A stretch of 64,000 nt of DNA from Phaseolus vulgaris (taxonomy: Eukaryota > Streptophyta > Magnoliopsida > Fabales > Fabaceae), in NCBI RefSeq assembly GCF_000499845.2, contig NC_023758.2, positions 24,587,520-24,651,519 of the forward strand, written 5' to 3'. Every line of letters begins with the position of its first letter. Position 1 is the first letter of the stretch. Shown one piece after another: positions 35,934-48,520 of this stretch. The position numbers and the translations under genes are program-made. The notes below the pieces were generated by a model. It saw nothing but the letters and a program-made list of their open reading frames with translations. It had not been told where the DNA came from and searched no databases.

Positions 35934-36600
35934 TAGTATGTAGATGATGCAACATGTCGAGTAGATTGTTTAAGATTGATGTAGATACTTGAAGATATTT
36001 ACCTATAGTTATTATAATTGAAGCTTTTCTTTAAGATTTTTTTTGGTCAATATGATATGATGCATTTGACAAATAATAATATTTTCATTTATAAGAAGTT
36101 TCATTTTGAATTTAAAAACAGTTTGAAATATGAGATATTAAATGCATTGTACCAACTGATATTTTAGTTTATGTGACTTAGATCATCAATGAAACTAGAA
36201 GATATATGTTAAAACATAGGTTTTTCATACTTAATGTACCAATACACAACATCTCATACATTATCCCAAATATATGACATCAAGTTCATACAATCATTCA
36301 CACACATTACATATCATTCACATACAATACATATCAATCATTTATACATTATTTATGATTTCTCAAATCAATTACACATAAAATTTAAAATTTCACAAAT
36401 AAATTGAACATACAAACTAGTATTTAATTTATATTTTAATAAATGTTAGATTTACTTGTTTCAAATATTCAAATTTTATGAATTGAATCACAGAGAGTTG
36501 TAATCAATTACAATTTATAAAAGGATAATTTTTTAAAAGATTTAATTCAATTTCATAGCCTATAGAAAAGAAACAAAAATGTAGATAAACAAAAAAAAAA
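35934..36600. other. AT-rich intergenic DNA, no gene seen
   Basis: Low-complexity text with many 'cattcacatacaat'-like stretches near 36290-36350. No coding signature was seen. Confidence 0.5.
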
Positions 36601-36631
36601 ATGTTGTCAAAATGGCTTAAGCTTAGAAAGA

Positions 36632-37089
36632 AAGGGCGTAAGCCCAGGGAAAGTCCGAGGGGGATTTGGCTTGAGCAAATTTGAGATAGAGAACACCTAA
36701 AAAACTGCAACTACAATCTGCTTAGCGGTGGAAAATTTTGTTGAGCTGATTTGACGTTGAGAACACCCTAAAACTTCAACTCAAATCCACCTAGCGCAAT
36801 GAAATTTTACTAAGTGGATTTGAGGCCAAGAGAACCCCAAAATTGCAACTCAAATCCGTTTAGTGCAGTGAAATTTTGCTGAGCGGATTTGAGGTTAAGA
36901 TCTCCCCTAACTCTACATGTAAAATCCGCTTAAGCGCAGGGGAAAAATGTTGAGCGGATTTGGGGTCGAGATCTCCCAAAATTGTAAAATTTGCTTAAGT
37001 GCAAAAGAAAAAGGTTGAGCATATTTGGGGTCGAGAATACCAAAATATGCACCTCAATTTACATGGGGTTGCGCTGAGCAAATTTAATA
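36632..37089. repeat. Tandem array, about 69-bp unit with internal hairpin
   Basis: Six to seven diverged units are anchored by 'ttgagcggatttg'-like blocks at 36671, 36741, 36810, 36879, 36950, 37015 and 37073 (spacing 70, 69, 69, 71, 65, 58). In the best units an 'aaatccgct' arm is followed some 25 bases later by its complement 'agcggattt', so each unit can fold into a stem-loop. No open frame or transposon end is evident at the borders. Confidence 0.8.
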
Positions 37090-38480
37090 AATTTTGCAAA
37101 CTAAAACCCCAACTTGTACCAAAAATCTAACATTTCCAACAACTCAAATCTATGTTTCAAGTTGTATTTAAGATCAGTTCAGTCAACATGCAAATATCTC
37201 CCCTTTGAACTTATCTCCAAAACAACATTCCAAAGTCTAAGTAAAAGATGTTTGATATTAAACTTGGAGACCAAGAAGAAGTCATTCAAACATAATCAAA
37301 TTTCAGTATATGGTAAAATAAGTTGACATTCACTTTTCTCAACTAACCCAATTAAAATTGATAACAAAATAATGAAGAAAAGTAAAGAACCATGAATCTT
37401 TCAAGAGAAAAAAAATCACTGCTTTTGAAAATCTGATTAATTAAAAGTGATTTATGATTTCTCAACTACGGTGAAGTATGATCAGATTTTGAAATGGATA
37501 AGATTTTGAAATGGAAAAGGTTTGATTCTGAAATAGATTAAGTTGAAAGGATAAAAGTTAGAAAAAAAAAAAAGAGTTTAAGAGTGAGAGTGAGAAAAAA
37601 AAAGAGTTTAAGAGGGAGAGTGAGAAAAGAAGGGGCAAGTTCCCTTATTATAACTTCACAATCTAAACCTATACTATTTTTTTAAAGTTAAATAATTTTT
37701 CATTATGTTTATTATAACTATAAATCTTATTTATGTAGATTTTAATATATATAAATTCTTGTGTGAACATTTTTTTTTATCATATCTCAACGTATTTTGT
37801 GATGTATGATGATGGTTTTGGTGGGTAAGATCATCCTTTTTAGTTTATTTTGGTGCTCTATAATTTAAAAATTGTTTTCAAATAGGATTGGTTGAAGGAT
37901 GTGGATGGGATTTGTCGTTGTTCACCTTATGTGGAGCACAAGGGTCAATGAAACATTAAAGAAAGCATTTATTTCAGGGTCAGTTTGCAGAAACCAAGTG
38001 ATCAAAGTTGCAACAACTTTTTAGTAAAAAAATTATTATTTTTTTCAGTATATAAAAATGTAGATTAGTGGATGTCATATCAGTCTTAAAAAAAAATACA
38101 AACTAGCTTATCATAATCCGAAACGGGAGAACTATGATAAGAACAAAACCAAATAGTCTCAGGACTGAACTTCCACTTCACTCTACTATATATACATATA
38201 AATACTAAAGAGTTGCTAATGATTTAATTTTAATTATATTTATTTTATACAATATATTAAAAAAAAATATTATATTTTCACACATATATATATAATTATC
38301 CTATGATTACATTAGTATAGCTTACATAGTTAATTAGTGGAAAATATATTTATTAATATGTTGCCATAAAACATAATAATCCTTCAAATATATTTGGTAG
38401 ATCTAGAATGAAAATTGTTGAAACATGACTGATGTAACAGATTATGTAATTCTATGAGCCGGTCAAGGATAGGCTCAAAA
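37090..38480. other. AT-rich intergenic DNA, no gene seen
   Basis: No gene recognised. A short direct repeat 'aaaaaagagtttaagag' plus 'gagagtgaga' occurs twice near 37570-37630. Confidence 0.5.
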
Positions 38481-38481
38481 T

Positions 38482-38594
38482 GGCGCTGATACCATATTAC
38501 GAAGTGAACTTTAAGTCTAACTCAACTCCATAAAACCGGCTCATATACAATGAAAGGCTCTAATTTCCAGTCGATGTGGGATCTCAAACACATT
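38482..38594 (-). mobile_element. TRIM-like fragment (LTR plus primer-binding site)
   Basis: On the minus strand a short LTR-like sequence begins 'tgtttgagatcccacatcga', passes 'gagccggttttatggagttg' and ends near 38495. It is directly followed by 'tggtatcagcgcc' (38482-38494), close to the initiator-Met tRNA primer site. This combination is characteristic of small terminal-repeat retrotransposons in miniature found widely in legumes. Only one LTR was seen, so it is a fragment. The family assignment is from recall of the consensus and not a search. Confidence 0.6.
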
Positions 38595-39568
38595 CATCTA
38601 TTTAAATTTATATTTTTATTCTATTTTTAAAATATATATATATATATATATATAATTAAAAATAAATTATTATTATATAGGTAATTTCATAAATTGAATA
38701 ATTAAAAATAAATTCATATTCACCAATTATTATTATTGTTATTATTTTTTTTTTTTTTAAATATTTAAATTATTTATGTAATAGCTAATTAAAATAGACG
38801 GATTTTTATCATAGATAAAAATTATACAAATTTTTTTTTTCAATTTACTTATTTAAATATAAAAAATCAAACCTCCAACTAAAAATAAATTCAAAATCTT
38901 TATTTTATTTATTATTTTATTAATTCTTTTTCCAAATTGTATAAATAAATCAAGTTTCACTTATATATAACATAATAATTAATATAATAATATGATTAAA
39001 ATATTATATAAAAATATTGTATTATATAATTTTGAAATAACCATTATTATATCATAAGTTTGAACAGAACGATGATATATAAACTAGAGAAATTGAAAGT
39101 CAAAGTTCACTTCTTGCATGAGACTAACCAAGAGAAATTGTTCTGTTTTTCCCATTTTAGGGTATGTAATGGATCTTATCTGGCTGAGACACATTAATGG
39201 ATAAGAACAGTTGCATGGTGCATTTGTGGCATGTTGAAAACAAAAAAAAACTCCATTTGTTGAATATGAATGAAGTTGTTTCTATGTCATCGTTTCCATT
39301 ATTTTGTTCAATGGGAACAAGAGAAATACAAGACGACTCAAGTGTGTTCTGTTCACTTGGAACATAACAGAAAGTAAAGGATGGAAAAATAACATGAGTA
39401 GAAGAACAACAAAATACATAAGACAAACCCCGACACTTCAGACACAATATTTAAGTGCAACCCAAGTTGCTCACCTTCATGTGCATGCATGCATTATAAC
39501 CAAATGGCCCCCCAATTATGAAGTCAAGTGTATCATCATGATGTTTGTTAGTGGCTATACATTGCCTG
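38595..39568. other. AT-rich DNA and cyclin 3' flank
   Basis: Contains a (TA)n run near 38632-38654. The segment from about 39100 to 39568 lies just downstream of the cyclin stop codon and probably includes its 3' untranslated region. No separate gene recognised. Confidence 0.5.
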
Positions 39569-42229
39569 CTACAACGAGTTCTCCAGAAGAAAACGTGCCG
39601 GTTCACATTTTGCAGTGTAGTTAAATTTTGATGAACAGTACTTCCTATGTACCCCAGTAAGTTTCCCATTCCCAGCCTTCTGATGAAAATCAACCATTGA
39701 TGTAGAGCACTCTCTGTGAGTCAGTCACAAATTAACAACACTTCAGTATCTATCATACCATTTCAAACTATTGGGTAATTGGAATATTAAAATTATAGAG
39801 AACTTACAATAGCTGATCTTCTGAGTAATTGGAGTGCCATTCACATGTTTTACTCCACTGTTTGAAGCCATAAATGGAGCATTGAGCTGTATAAACAGCA
39901 GCTGCTGCTAGTAAGGATGGAGGGAACTTCAGCATCTCATATTCTACTAGAGATAGCTCTACCATGAAGAAAGCCAGTAGCTCAAGCTGTTTCATTGTGA
40001 GGAATACAGTGAGCAAGTTAGTGCATGCTTGGAAACTCAGAATCACATCAGTTTAACCCCAAAGTGCATAAGCTGAACATGGAAATATTTGGCAGAAACA
40101 TATGAAAATACTGACCTTTCTGTCTGCTTGAGCTGCCTTTAGGAATCTTTTCATAAAAACATATGCGGTTGGCACAGACATGTTAAACTGCAATGTGTTG
40201 ACCATCAGCTTCTCCTGCATAGTTTACAATGAAGAAACTCAATTAGTTCAGTTACACAACACAAATGCAGAGGTTAAAAGGTTGTCGTTGTGTTAACAAG
40301 GCAAAAAAAAAAAAATCTACCATTTCCAGAACTTCCTTCCTTGTGTATGCTTTGTCTGATATGAGAATTAGATCCCCCACCACAGGAACTGAAACTTCTT
40401 CGTACTTGCATGCCAAAAGCATTGCAACTAATCCAACCAACTGAAGCTTCTTTCTTACCACTGTCTGTTTTGCCAAAAATCTGTCTATAAGATTAACAGT
40501 AAGAAACAATGTCTCGTGCATGAGATCAAATTTGTCGTGCACCTGAAGGATCAAACAAACATATCACACTATTAGGACATTTAAAATTGAATGAAAACAA
40601 AAAAAAATCCATAAGGATCATTGTAGCATTGTACGTGAAGTGGGAGCACATTTGGTTTACCTCAATAAGCCAGTCAATGAGAATAGCCCTCATCCTTTCA
40701 TTAATGTCAAATTGCTGTGTCATGTAATTGGGCGAGACACAGCTAGTACTCTGCAATGTAACAAGTGCTGTTAGTTATCAAAATTCAATAGAAAGGCATT
40801 CCCATGTTAGTTTAGGTGTCATTCTGAAATCCATTTTGATTTCCAAAATTATTACCGTGAAATTATAGAAATTATATCTCAAAAGTTCATTTGACAAGTT
40901 AGAATTCAGACAGTATCCCCATTTGAAGTTAAAATGTTTTTGAAATAGTGAGAAAAGTGCACCAAATTCAAAGTAATCATTTCCAAATTTACCTCCGTTT
41001 TTCTGTAGTAGCCGTAAAGATCTTCAATATAATCCACCACTGCAAGGGGATTGTTTGCGTCACATATATCAATGTCCAAAACAGTCTCATCAATTATATC
41101 CTCCATTTCAACTTCCTCCTACCAGGCCAATTGTTGCACCATCACCAACTAATTTTGAAATGGATTTGCGTGACATAAACAAAATAAATAGAAGTAACAT
41201 TATAGAATACCATCTGATCTAATTCACTATGAATTGGCTCTGTCAGTTCTAAAGACATTGGCACTGGTTGGTCATCCGTTGGTGCGTGTTCATCATCCAC
41301 AAATATAGCCTCTCCAAATCCATTCGAATTTGAATTCCCCAAGTTTGACCTCTTGGTTCCCTGTTCAAATTGACCCCACAACTCAAATATCAGTTTCAAC
41401 TTTCAAATTGTCAAAGGATACGTGCAATGTGCAAAGCATCAAAATTCATCATAAAAGTACCTCAGCACGATTTTGCTGTGTGCTACTAGCAATCTGTGCA
41501 GCAAACCTCCTAAAAAAGTAGACCAACATGAACATTACACATAGAAAACTTGCGTCTAAAAATAAAGAACATAACAGTCTCATTAATTGATCTCTTCCCA
41601 CTATCAAGAAAGCGAATGGGGCTATACATTACACTCATTGAAACGCACTTCAATTTCAAAATTCAAACACTTAATTTCACTTTTTTCATCCATCACTAAA
41701 TAAAATCGAAATCACACTAAAGGACCACATCTTCTAACCTTGTGATGGGTCGATGCACCGGATACGCCTGTTTCTTCTCACAAACATCTTGTTTTCTGAA
41801 AACCCCCGCAAAGAGAAAACCACACCATCAACATCACAAACATAAAAACTGAAAAAATCACAAGAAAAAAAAAAAAGAGGGAGAACATGACCCAGTAGAA
41901 AAAAAGAAAACAAAAAGAAAGTTACTCTGCCAATGCTCTCTTGTTAACAACGCAAGGGTAAGGTCTCCCTTCCGCCACCAGATCCTGATTGATCACGCTC
42001 AAAGCCCTTCTGTTCTGCCCCACCTTTCTGTTTCCCCCACAATTCATCCCTCCTATCACAACAACCAGACACAAAAATTAATAAATAAAAAAAATCCCAC
42101 TACCCATGTTGTTATTATCATTAAATCTTCAATCTTGCCTCAACATTGAAACCGAAATCTTTAGTTAATAATACCTTGAAAATTTGTGGGGTTGACTGGT
42201 TTAGATCTGTTCTCATCTGATATCACCAT
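39569..42229 (-). CDS. CYCB2: Mitotic cyclin B2
   Basis: B-type cyclins activate CDKs at the G2/M transition. Eleven exons join in frame with GT..AG introns: 42175-42229, 41926-42052, 41739-41795, 41461-41509, 41211-41360, 40993-41118, 40661-40750, 40321-40542, 40116-40214, 39808-39986 and 39569-39713. The sum is 1299 bases, 432 residues plus TAG. The N-terminus '[11 protein letters not shown]' leads to a destruction box 'RRALSVINQ' (33-41), which marks the protein for APC/C-dependent breakdown. The cyclin signature '[17 protein letters not shown]' lies at 208-224. '[12 protein letters not shown]' is the HxKF-type region of B cyclins, and the C-terminal fold runs through '[19 protein letters not shown]'. 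The end, '[13 protein letters not shown]', is the usual CYCB2 tail. Length and exon pattern fit plant CYCB2. The exact paralogue number is not assigned. Confidence 0.95.
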
Positions 42230-42416
42230 TGTAGATGAACACACAGAAAGAAGAAACCAGGCACAACACTAGAATAACAAGGAGAAGGGCATGTAATATA
42301 GGAGGAAGTGGAAGAAGAGGGTAGCGTACTCTAGACTTATTAACAGTGACACTACAAACACCACACTGAAGGACTGAAACCATGGGGTATTTGTCTGGTG
42401 AGACCACTTTTCAAAA

Positions 42417-42427
42417 CTCAACGGCTA
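42417..42427 (+). promoter_or_regulatory. MSA-like element 1 (cyclin promoter)
   Basis: 'ctcaacggcta' contains the AACGG core of the M-phase-specific activator element and matches the 11-base YCYAACGGYYA consensus at 10 positions. It lies about 190 bp upstream of the cyclin ATG. In plants such elements are bound by three-repeat MYB proteins to drive G2/M transcription. Confidence 0.7.
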
Positions 42428-42435
42428 GTCACTAA

Positions 42436-42446
42436 TGACCGTTGGA
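42436..42446 (-). promoter_or_regulatory. MSA element 2 (cyclin promoter)
   Basis: On the minus strand 'tccaacggtca' matches all 11 positions of the MSA consensus. It lies 9 bp from the first MSA-like element in the opposite orientation. Paired MSA elements near the start are typical of B-type cyclin promoters. Confidence 0.8.
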
Positions 42447-44842
42447 TCGTTTGGCTGGCACCACCATTACTTTATTTTATTTATTTTTTTCTATTTTCTC
42501 TACGTTGTCTGTCTGTCCTAAATCCTAATAACGGTAATAATATGGTTCCCATGTGGAGAAGCGTGTAGCCGTAGCCAACCCTCCATCCTCTTTATTCAAA
42601 CCACAATCACAATTTCACTTTACTATTTTACCTTTTTTTATCTTTACTTTAAGGTAAATAATGCTATTTATATTCAAATTCTAATAATTATGATTAATTT
42701 TCTCCAATGTTTATGTTTTTTTATTCTACAATATATCTCTAAGTGAGTGTGGGGGGATTATGTGTAAACTAGAATGGTTTTTATTTTATGCAAGGAAATT
42801 TTAACAGTTTTTCTTTATCAAATTGTTTCACAATTAAGAGAACATTAAATAACTCCCATTTGAATAATGTAGCTGGGTTAGGAAAAAAGTTGCATTCTCA
42901 GTAAAAAATTAATTTAGTTTGAAAATTTTGTATTTTTATACTTTAATATATTAAGTGCTTGAAATAAATAATTATTCTAAATCTTTCCAGATTTAGTTAA
43001 AATTGAATATATTAAGGGCTTGAAATAAATAATTACTCTAAATCTTTCCAGATTTAATATATTGCACTAGATTTTTAATGACTCATGTACAGACAAAAAT
43101 TTAAAATTGATTGAAGAAAATTTATCAAAAATTATAGTACATTTTCAAATTTTAGGCATATATGTAGGGACATGTATAAATATTTTAATACTAAATAAAT
43201 TTTTTGATTTTTTATGTATATTTTTTTTTATGGTATACAATAGACACAATGTTTAATATTTCTTATTTTTTTATTGTTAGTGTTTGGTTACAATTTATTT
43301 GGGGATAGAAATCTAGTAGGTGATCATTTATAGTTCATTGATGTCTTTTGTAATAAAATTTTATCTTGTTTTTAATATTCTTAACCACCTTTAATTCCGA
43401 CAAGAATGTAAGTCCTACAAAATAACTGGTATATTTGAAATAGTAATTTTGTGAGAAAGATCGAAAGTATGATTTGTTTATCTGATAATAAATATTTTTT
43501 AATATTAAAAATGATAGAATGTGATTTTTTTTATTTTAATACTAATTTAATTTAACATAACATGCTAAAAAGAACTTTAGAAGAAGAAAATAAGACAAAA
43601 AAAGTATGAATGTGAAGGCAATGATTGGGTGTTGAATTTGGCTTCTTTTTTTTGCTGCGTTTTCTATTTTTCTCAACGGTCACTCATGTGCGCTCCTTAC
43701 TGCGCTCTACCGCACTTGCCTACATCTTCTTTTTTTTCATTTTTTAGAAGAAATATTCTAAAGTGAACACAAATCCTAAAAAAATTTATGCTAAGAATAT
43801 AATATTTTATGGTCCAATAAAAATATTGGTTTTTATTTCATAATATCCTTATATTATTGTATTTCAGTTTTATATTAGTGGACAATTGTTGGGTTTTTTT
43901 TATATTCCGAATTTAAATTTTAAAGTAAAATACATTTTATTTATTTAGTCAGTTAAGTAAGAGATAAAAACATTCACAATAATAGTGTCTAGGATTCAAC
44001 CTGATCCAATTCTCAACATCCTTACATATATTTGAAGCTTTTGATTCTTTTTCCATATTTTTTTAGTGTTACACTGAGAATAGGAAAGGAGATTGAAATG
44101 TATATCAATGCTTTATCTTTTAGAATCTTTCTAAAAACATAAATCATCTAATTTATCTATCTTTTTTATAATTATTCAATGATTCTATTCTGTACATATG
44201 ACTATGGGTCTCTACATGCATGATTAGTTTAAAAAAATAATCTGAATCTATGTTAGTTTAAGTTTGCATTGATGTATTCATTGGTTAAGTTTATTTTCCG
44301 TGAATAATTTAGAATATCTCTGAAATTTTTTTATTAATTTTCTTTTTCAGAGGATAGAGATGTTGTGAAAATTATAGAAATTAATATTAAAATTTAAACT
44401 ATATCATAGTATAGAATAAATTAATATAATTTTTAATACAAATAAAACTAAAATAATGATGACTATTTTTTATAATTTTCTTATATTTTTTTTTTACTTT
44501 TAGATAAAATATGTGAATGGTTGAATAATTTGAAATGTTACTTACTTTAGTAAATTAAAAAATGTTGTTCTTATGTGAATTGATAGTGTTATTTTTCTCA
44601 CTTTTCTAGGTCTTTAATTTTTTTTTATTGGAGTTCATACATGGGAATAAAGGAGACTACATTAAAAAAAAAATCTTTGAATGTTCAAGTTAGTATTTAG
44701 TAGTTGATAGTCGGAATAATAAATTTTATTAAATGTATATTTTATTTAGACTCGATCCATATATTTATAGGGTAAAATAAACCTTTATGTTAATAGGTCT
44801 GATTTAGCATAAAATTACCAAGTTAATCTGTGTATCAGACGG
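42447..44842. other. AT-rich intergenic DNA
   Basis: No gene recognised. A 61-bp unit around 'gcttgaaataaataatta' is tandemly duplicated at about 42948-43065. A further AACGG-core motif ('ctcaacggtca') lies near 43673, probably too far away to matter for the cyclin. Confidence 0.5.
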
Positions 44843-44850
44843 ATATTTTA

Positions 44851-45452
44851 TAAGCATGATAATGCAGGACGGGCCATACGGGTTCATCCGTAGCGCGCTA
44901 AAAAAATGCGGGACAAACTCACTAATTTAGCCCACTAACCCACTTAGGTCCGTCCCACATAACGGTCTTCTGATAAAATTTTATTCTGAAAAAAAATAAA
45001 AAATCATACTCCACTCTCACCTATTATTACAGTGTGATTTTTATTTTATTTTATTTTGAAAAAAATAAATTTAATGTACTAAAAGAATAATGTTTTATTT
45101 TAATTATCTAAAAGGGTTAATATTAAAAGTGACAATGAATTTAATTTTAAGTAACACACATATATATATATATAGGAAAATAGATGCAAAACAAAACTTT
45201 AATTATTTTTAATTAAGTCTTCTAACAATCTCATACTTGAATTCATATCTTTATCTTAATTGAATGAATTGAAACAGAGATACAATTTTAATTTTTCAGC
45301 AACAGGAATTGATTTTTTTCTAAATAATGATTTTCTTAAAAATAATTCTTATGCGGGACGGATTAGTAAAATGAGTCCGCACTTCTTACACAGGATAAGT
45401 CAAATGCAAGACGGGCCTATATGAAACAGGATAACCCGCATTACCACCCCTA
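44851..45452. mobile_element. hAT-like MITE, 602 bp
   Basis: The left end 'taagcatgataatgc' aligns with the right end read on the other strand, 'taggggtggtaatgc', with 11 of 15 matching. The 8-bp flanks 'atatttta' (44843-44850) and 'atatttca' (45453-45460) match at 7 of 8. Both ends are rich in 'gcgggac'/'gacggg' blocks, unlike the AT-rich core, resembling the subterminal style of the hAT element at 3725-7093. No coding capacity was seen. Confidence 0.75.
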
Positions 45453-45460
45453 ATATTTCA

Positions 45461-46216
45461 TACACCTTAATTGTGTTAATAATGTTCTTTAAAGAGTGAC
45501 TTAAACTAACTCCTAAAATATACTTATTAGATCTCTACCATTAATTTTAGGATGTTATTGCATAATATATAATACAAACTTGTTAAGGAGGATATAAATT
45601 AGATGGTATGTTATGATTTGAGATAAATGTTTCTATTAACTATAGATGTATATTGGATTTTTTTTAATTGAATTATGAATTTTTAATTATACAAATTAGT
45701 ATTAAATCTTATTTTTCATATCATAGATAAAACTTAAGATAAAGCTAAGAAATTTGTATATGGTGAAATCTAAATACAAGAGATTTAAAATCTAACCTAA
45801 AATATAAGAGATTTAAATCTAAAAAAAATTGCTCAAAAATAAAATATGAAGTCAAATTATTCTTTACTTAACTATCTTCTAAATTGTATATTCTAATAAA
45901 AAAGAAAAAAATATATAATATGTCATAAATTTTTATATTTTATAGAAATAAAATATTTTAAATAAATGAAAAATAAATTAGTTTTATATTATATATAACT
46001 TTAACACTTCTTAAAGAATAAAATATTTATTCTATATTTAACTTAAATTTTCTTCTTTGAACTTATAAAAGCTTACACTTTTCTCTCTTCATTATATAGC
46101 CACACTATATTATTATTATTATTATTATTATTTAACTGAATTATTATTATTTTTCAAAATATCAAAAGTAAAAATGTGTCTTAAAATTATTTTTAGAGTA
46201 CTTATCCCTTCTTTGC

Positions 46217-46287
<71 letters not shown>

Positions 46288-47308
46288 TTATTTCTATTTG
46301 ACAATTCAAAATACTATAATTTCTATGCTTGGATTGTTGCAATAAAGATTAGAGGACAAAACTATGGTTATAAATTGAGTTTTAACTTTAACGACTACAT
46401 ATTAAAATAGCATTTTAATCAAAATTTTTAATTCAGTATTGATATTAATGTACTGGTATTTTTCTTATATAATATTAATTATTATAATAATTAATTATGA
46501 TATATTTATTAAATTTAAATGTAATGATGATGTATGTGTATTAAATATATATTTTTAATTTAAGTTAATATTAAATTATTATTATTATTATTATTATTAA
46601 ATAAAACCAATCATAACAAATTTAATGCATACTTATGTATACACATTAAATATTTTCCTCACTATTTATTGAAAATTAATTTATAAAATATATTTAAAAT
46701 ATAATAATTGAAATGTGCATTAATATAAGACATGATAATTTATTTCGTTATTCTTAATTGACTGAATTAAATTTAGTTGACATGATAGTTTTTATATTTA
46801 AATATTGTGAAACAACGAAAATAATTTTAGGTAGAATTCAAATTTTAAAGTGACTGGCAATATGTCAATATTTAGATAGTATTTAATTCATTTGTATTAA
46901 AATATATAATATATACATAAATGATATATATACAAAGTTTGTTTAGTAAATTATATTTGCACTTTCGTGATTTTTGTTAATTGCTTTTGATAATCAAATT
47001 AATGGTGTAACTGTAATTTAGAATTCCGTCTCCTTCTACTCTTAATATATAATTATTCTCATACAAATATAAAAAGTTAATTTAGTTTGATTTTTCAAAG
47101 AATATTGCTGAAATATTAAATTGATATTTACTATAAATGATTTTAATTTTCTTTTCATTATTCACTGATATAAAACAAATACTCACAGTATATAATAAGC
47201 CTAAATAAAGAAAAAAAAATCTAAATTATATAAAATTATAAAATATATTATAAAATAAATAATTTTTTCCAAAATGTATTTTATAAAAAAAAAATTGTTA
47301 GGCAAATG
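45461..47308. other. AT-rich intergenic DNA with microsatellites
   Basis: Includes (TTA)n near 46108-46132, a long (TAA)n of about 23 units at 46219-46288, and another (TTA)n near 46576-46599. No gene recognised. Confidence 0.6.
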
Positions 47309-47313
47309 TATTT

Positions 47314-47581
47314 TGTTAGTTATTAATTCATATTTTATTATTATTAATTATGATTTTATTATCTTTAAATTATTTTACTGTTATTATTGCATTAACAGTT
47401 TATAGAGCTATTAGTATTCCTATTTTATATCTTCCAGTAATTGTAATTTTATTATATATATTATTGAAGTAAATCAATGAATAAAAGATCAGTTCAACAG
47501 TCAAATTTTGTGCAATTATGTTAAATCAGTTGCTAAAACCTTTTGCCTCCTGTTATTTATTTTCTTTAATTAGTTACTACA
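47314..47581 (+). repeat. 5' LTR of small Copia element
   Basis: 268 bp; pairs with 50284-50559. The two differ at many positions by eye, so the insertion is old. Confidence 0.9.
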
Positions 47582-47609
47582 ACTGTTATCAGAGCCAGTT
47601 TGTTATCAT

Positions 47610-48520
47610 GAACACTACCCAATTATCAGTCCTTATCCTCCTTGATGGAAAAAATTACAATCTTTTGTCAACCAATTATAAAGGTGATGATAAGATCAAG
47701 AGGGTGCGTCTTCAAACCCTAAGACGTCAATATGAACTGCTGCAGATGGAAACCACAGATTGTTGATGTCTATATAAATAAAGTTCTTGTCTCGACAAAC
47801 CAGATGAAGACCAATGGTGAAACACATTCGGAGCAGGCAAAAGTGGAGAAGATTCTGAGATCTTTAACTCCCAGATTTGAACATGTTGTTGCCGCAATTG
47901 AAGAGGCCAATGACATTTCAAAAATGATAGTAAGGTTATTGTCTGGTTCCCTACGATCACATTAGTAGCGGATGAATGACAATAATATTGAAAAACCAAT
48001 TGAACAGGCTTTACAAGCACAAACCTCAATTGGTAGTTCACGAGGTAGAGGATGGGGACATGGTGGTAGTTATTCTAGCAAAGGTCGTGGTGGCCAGAAT
48101 CATGGAGTCGCTGAGCAAAACAACATTGATTTCACTCACAATCCAAGTTCAAATAACTCCTGGCACGGAGGACGACAAGGAGGCATTTATAATAAATCAA
48201 ATGTTGAGTGTTATAATTGCCATAAACGCGACCATTATGCAAATGAGTGCAGATTAAAAGGTGATAATCATGCTGCCAATTGTGCTCAAGAAGATACTAA
48301 TCACGTACAAGATGAAGAGGATCATGCAGTACTAATGGCAACCACATCAAATGAAACACCAAACAATCAAACTTGGTATTTGGATACAAGTTGCACGAAT
48401 CATATGTGTGGTCAGAAGGAGTTGTTTGCATTGAATGATTCATTTCGCACACAAGTGAAATTCGGTGATGGCAGGTTCGTTCCGATGACTAGAAAATGGC
48501 AAATCTTATTACATTGAAGA
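47610..48520 (+). pseudogene. Copia gag and protease remnants
   Basis: The frame starts near 47610 ('MNTTQLSVLILLDGKNYN'). A deletion then joins to the middle of gag ('KIKRVRLQTLRRQYELLQM', 'ILRSLTPRFEHVVAAIEE'). 47972-48517 carries a Gly/Arg-rich stretch and a zinc knuckle 'CYNCHKRDHYANEC', then the protease start 'TWYLDTSCTNHMCG'. The expected D-(S/T)-G triad reads D-T-S, so the protease active site is altered. Stops and frame changes occur near 47765 and 47965. Confidence 0.88.

Noticed and set aside
43670..43684. Third MSA-like motif
   Set aside because: About 1.4 kb upstream of the cyclin start; a short motif at that distance has little support.
46174..46410. Open frame with a long asparagine run
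   Set aside because: It is the translation of a (TAA)n microsatellite and has no coding context.
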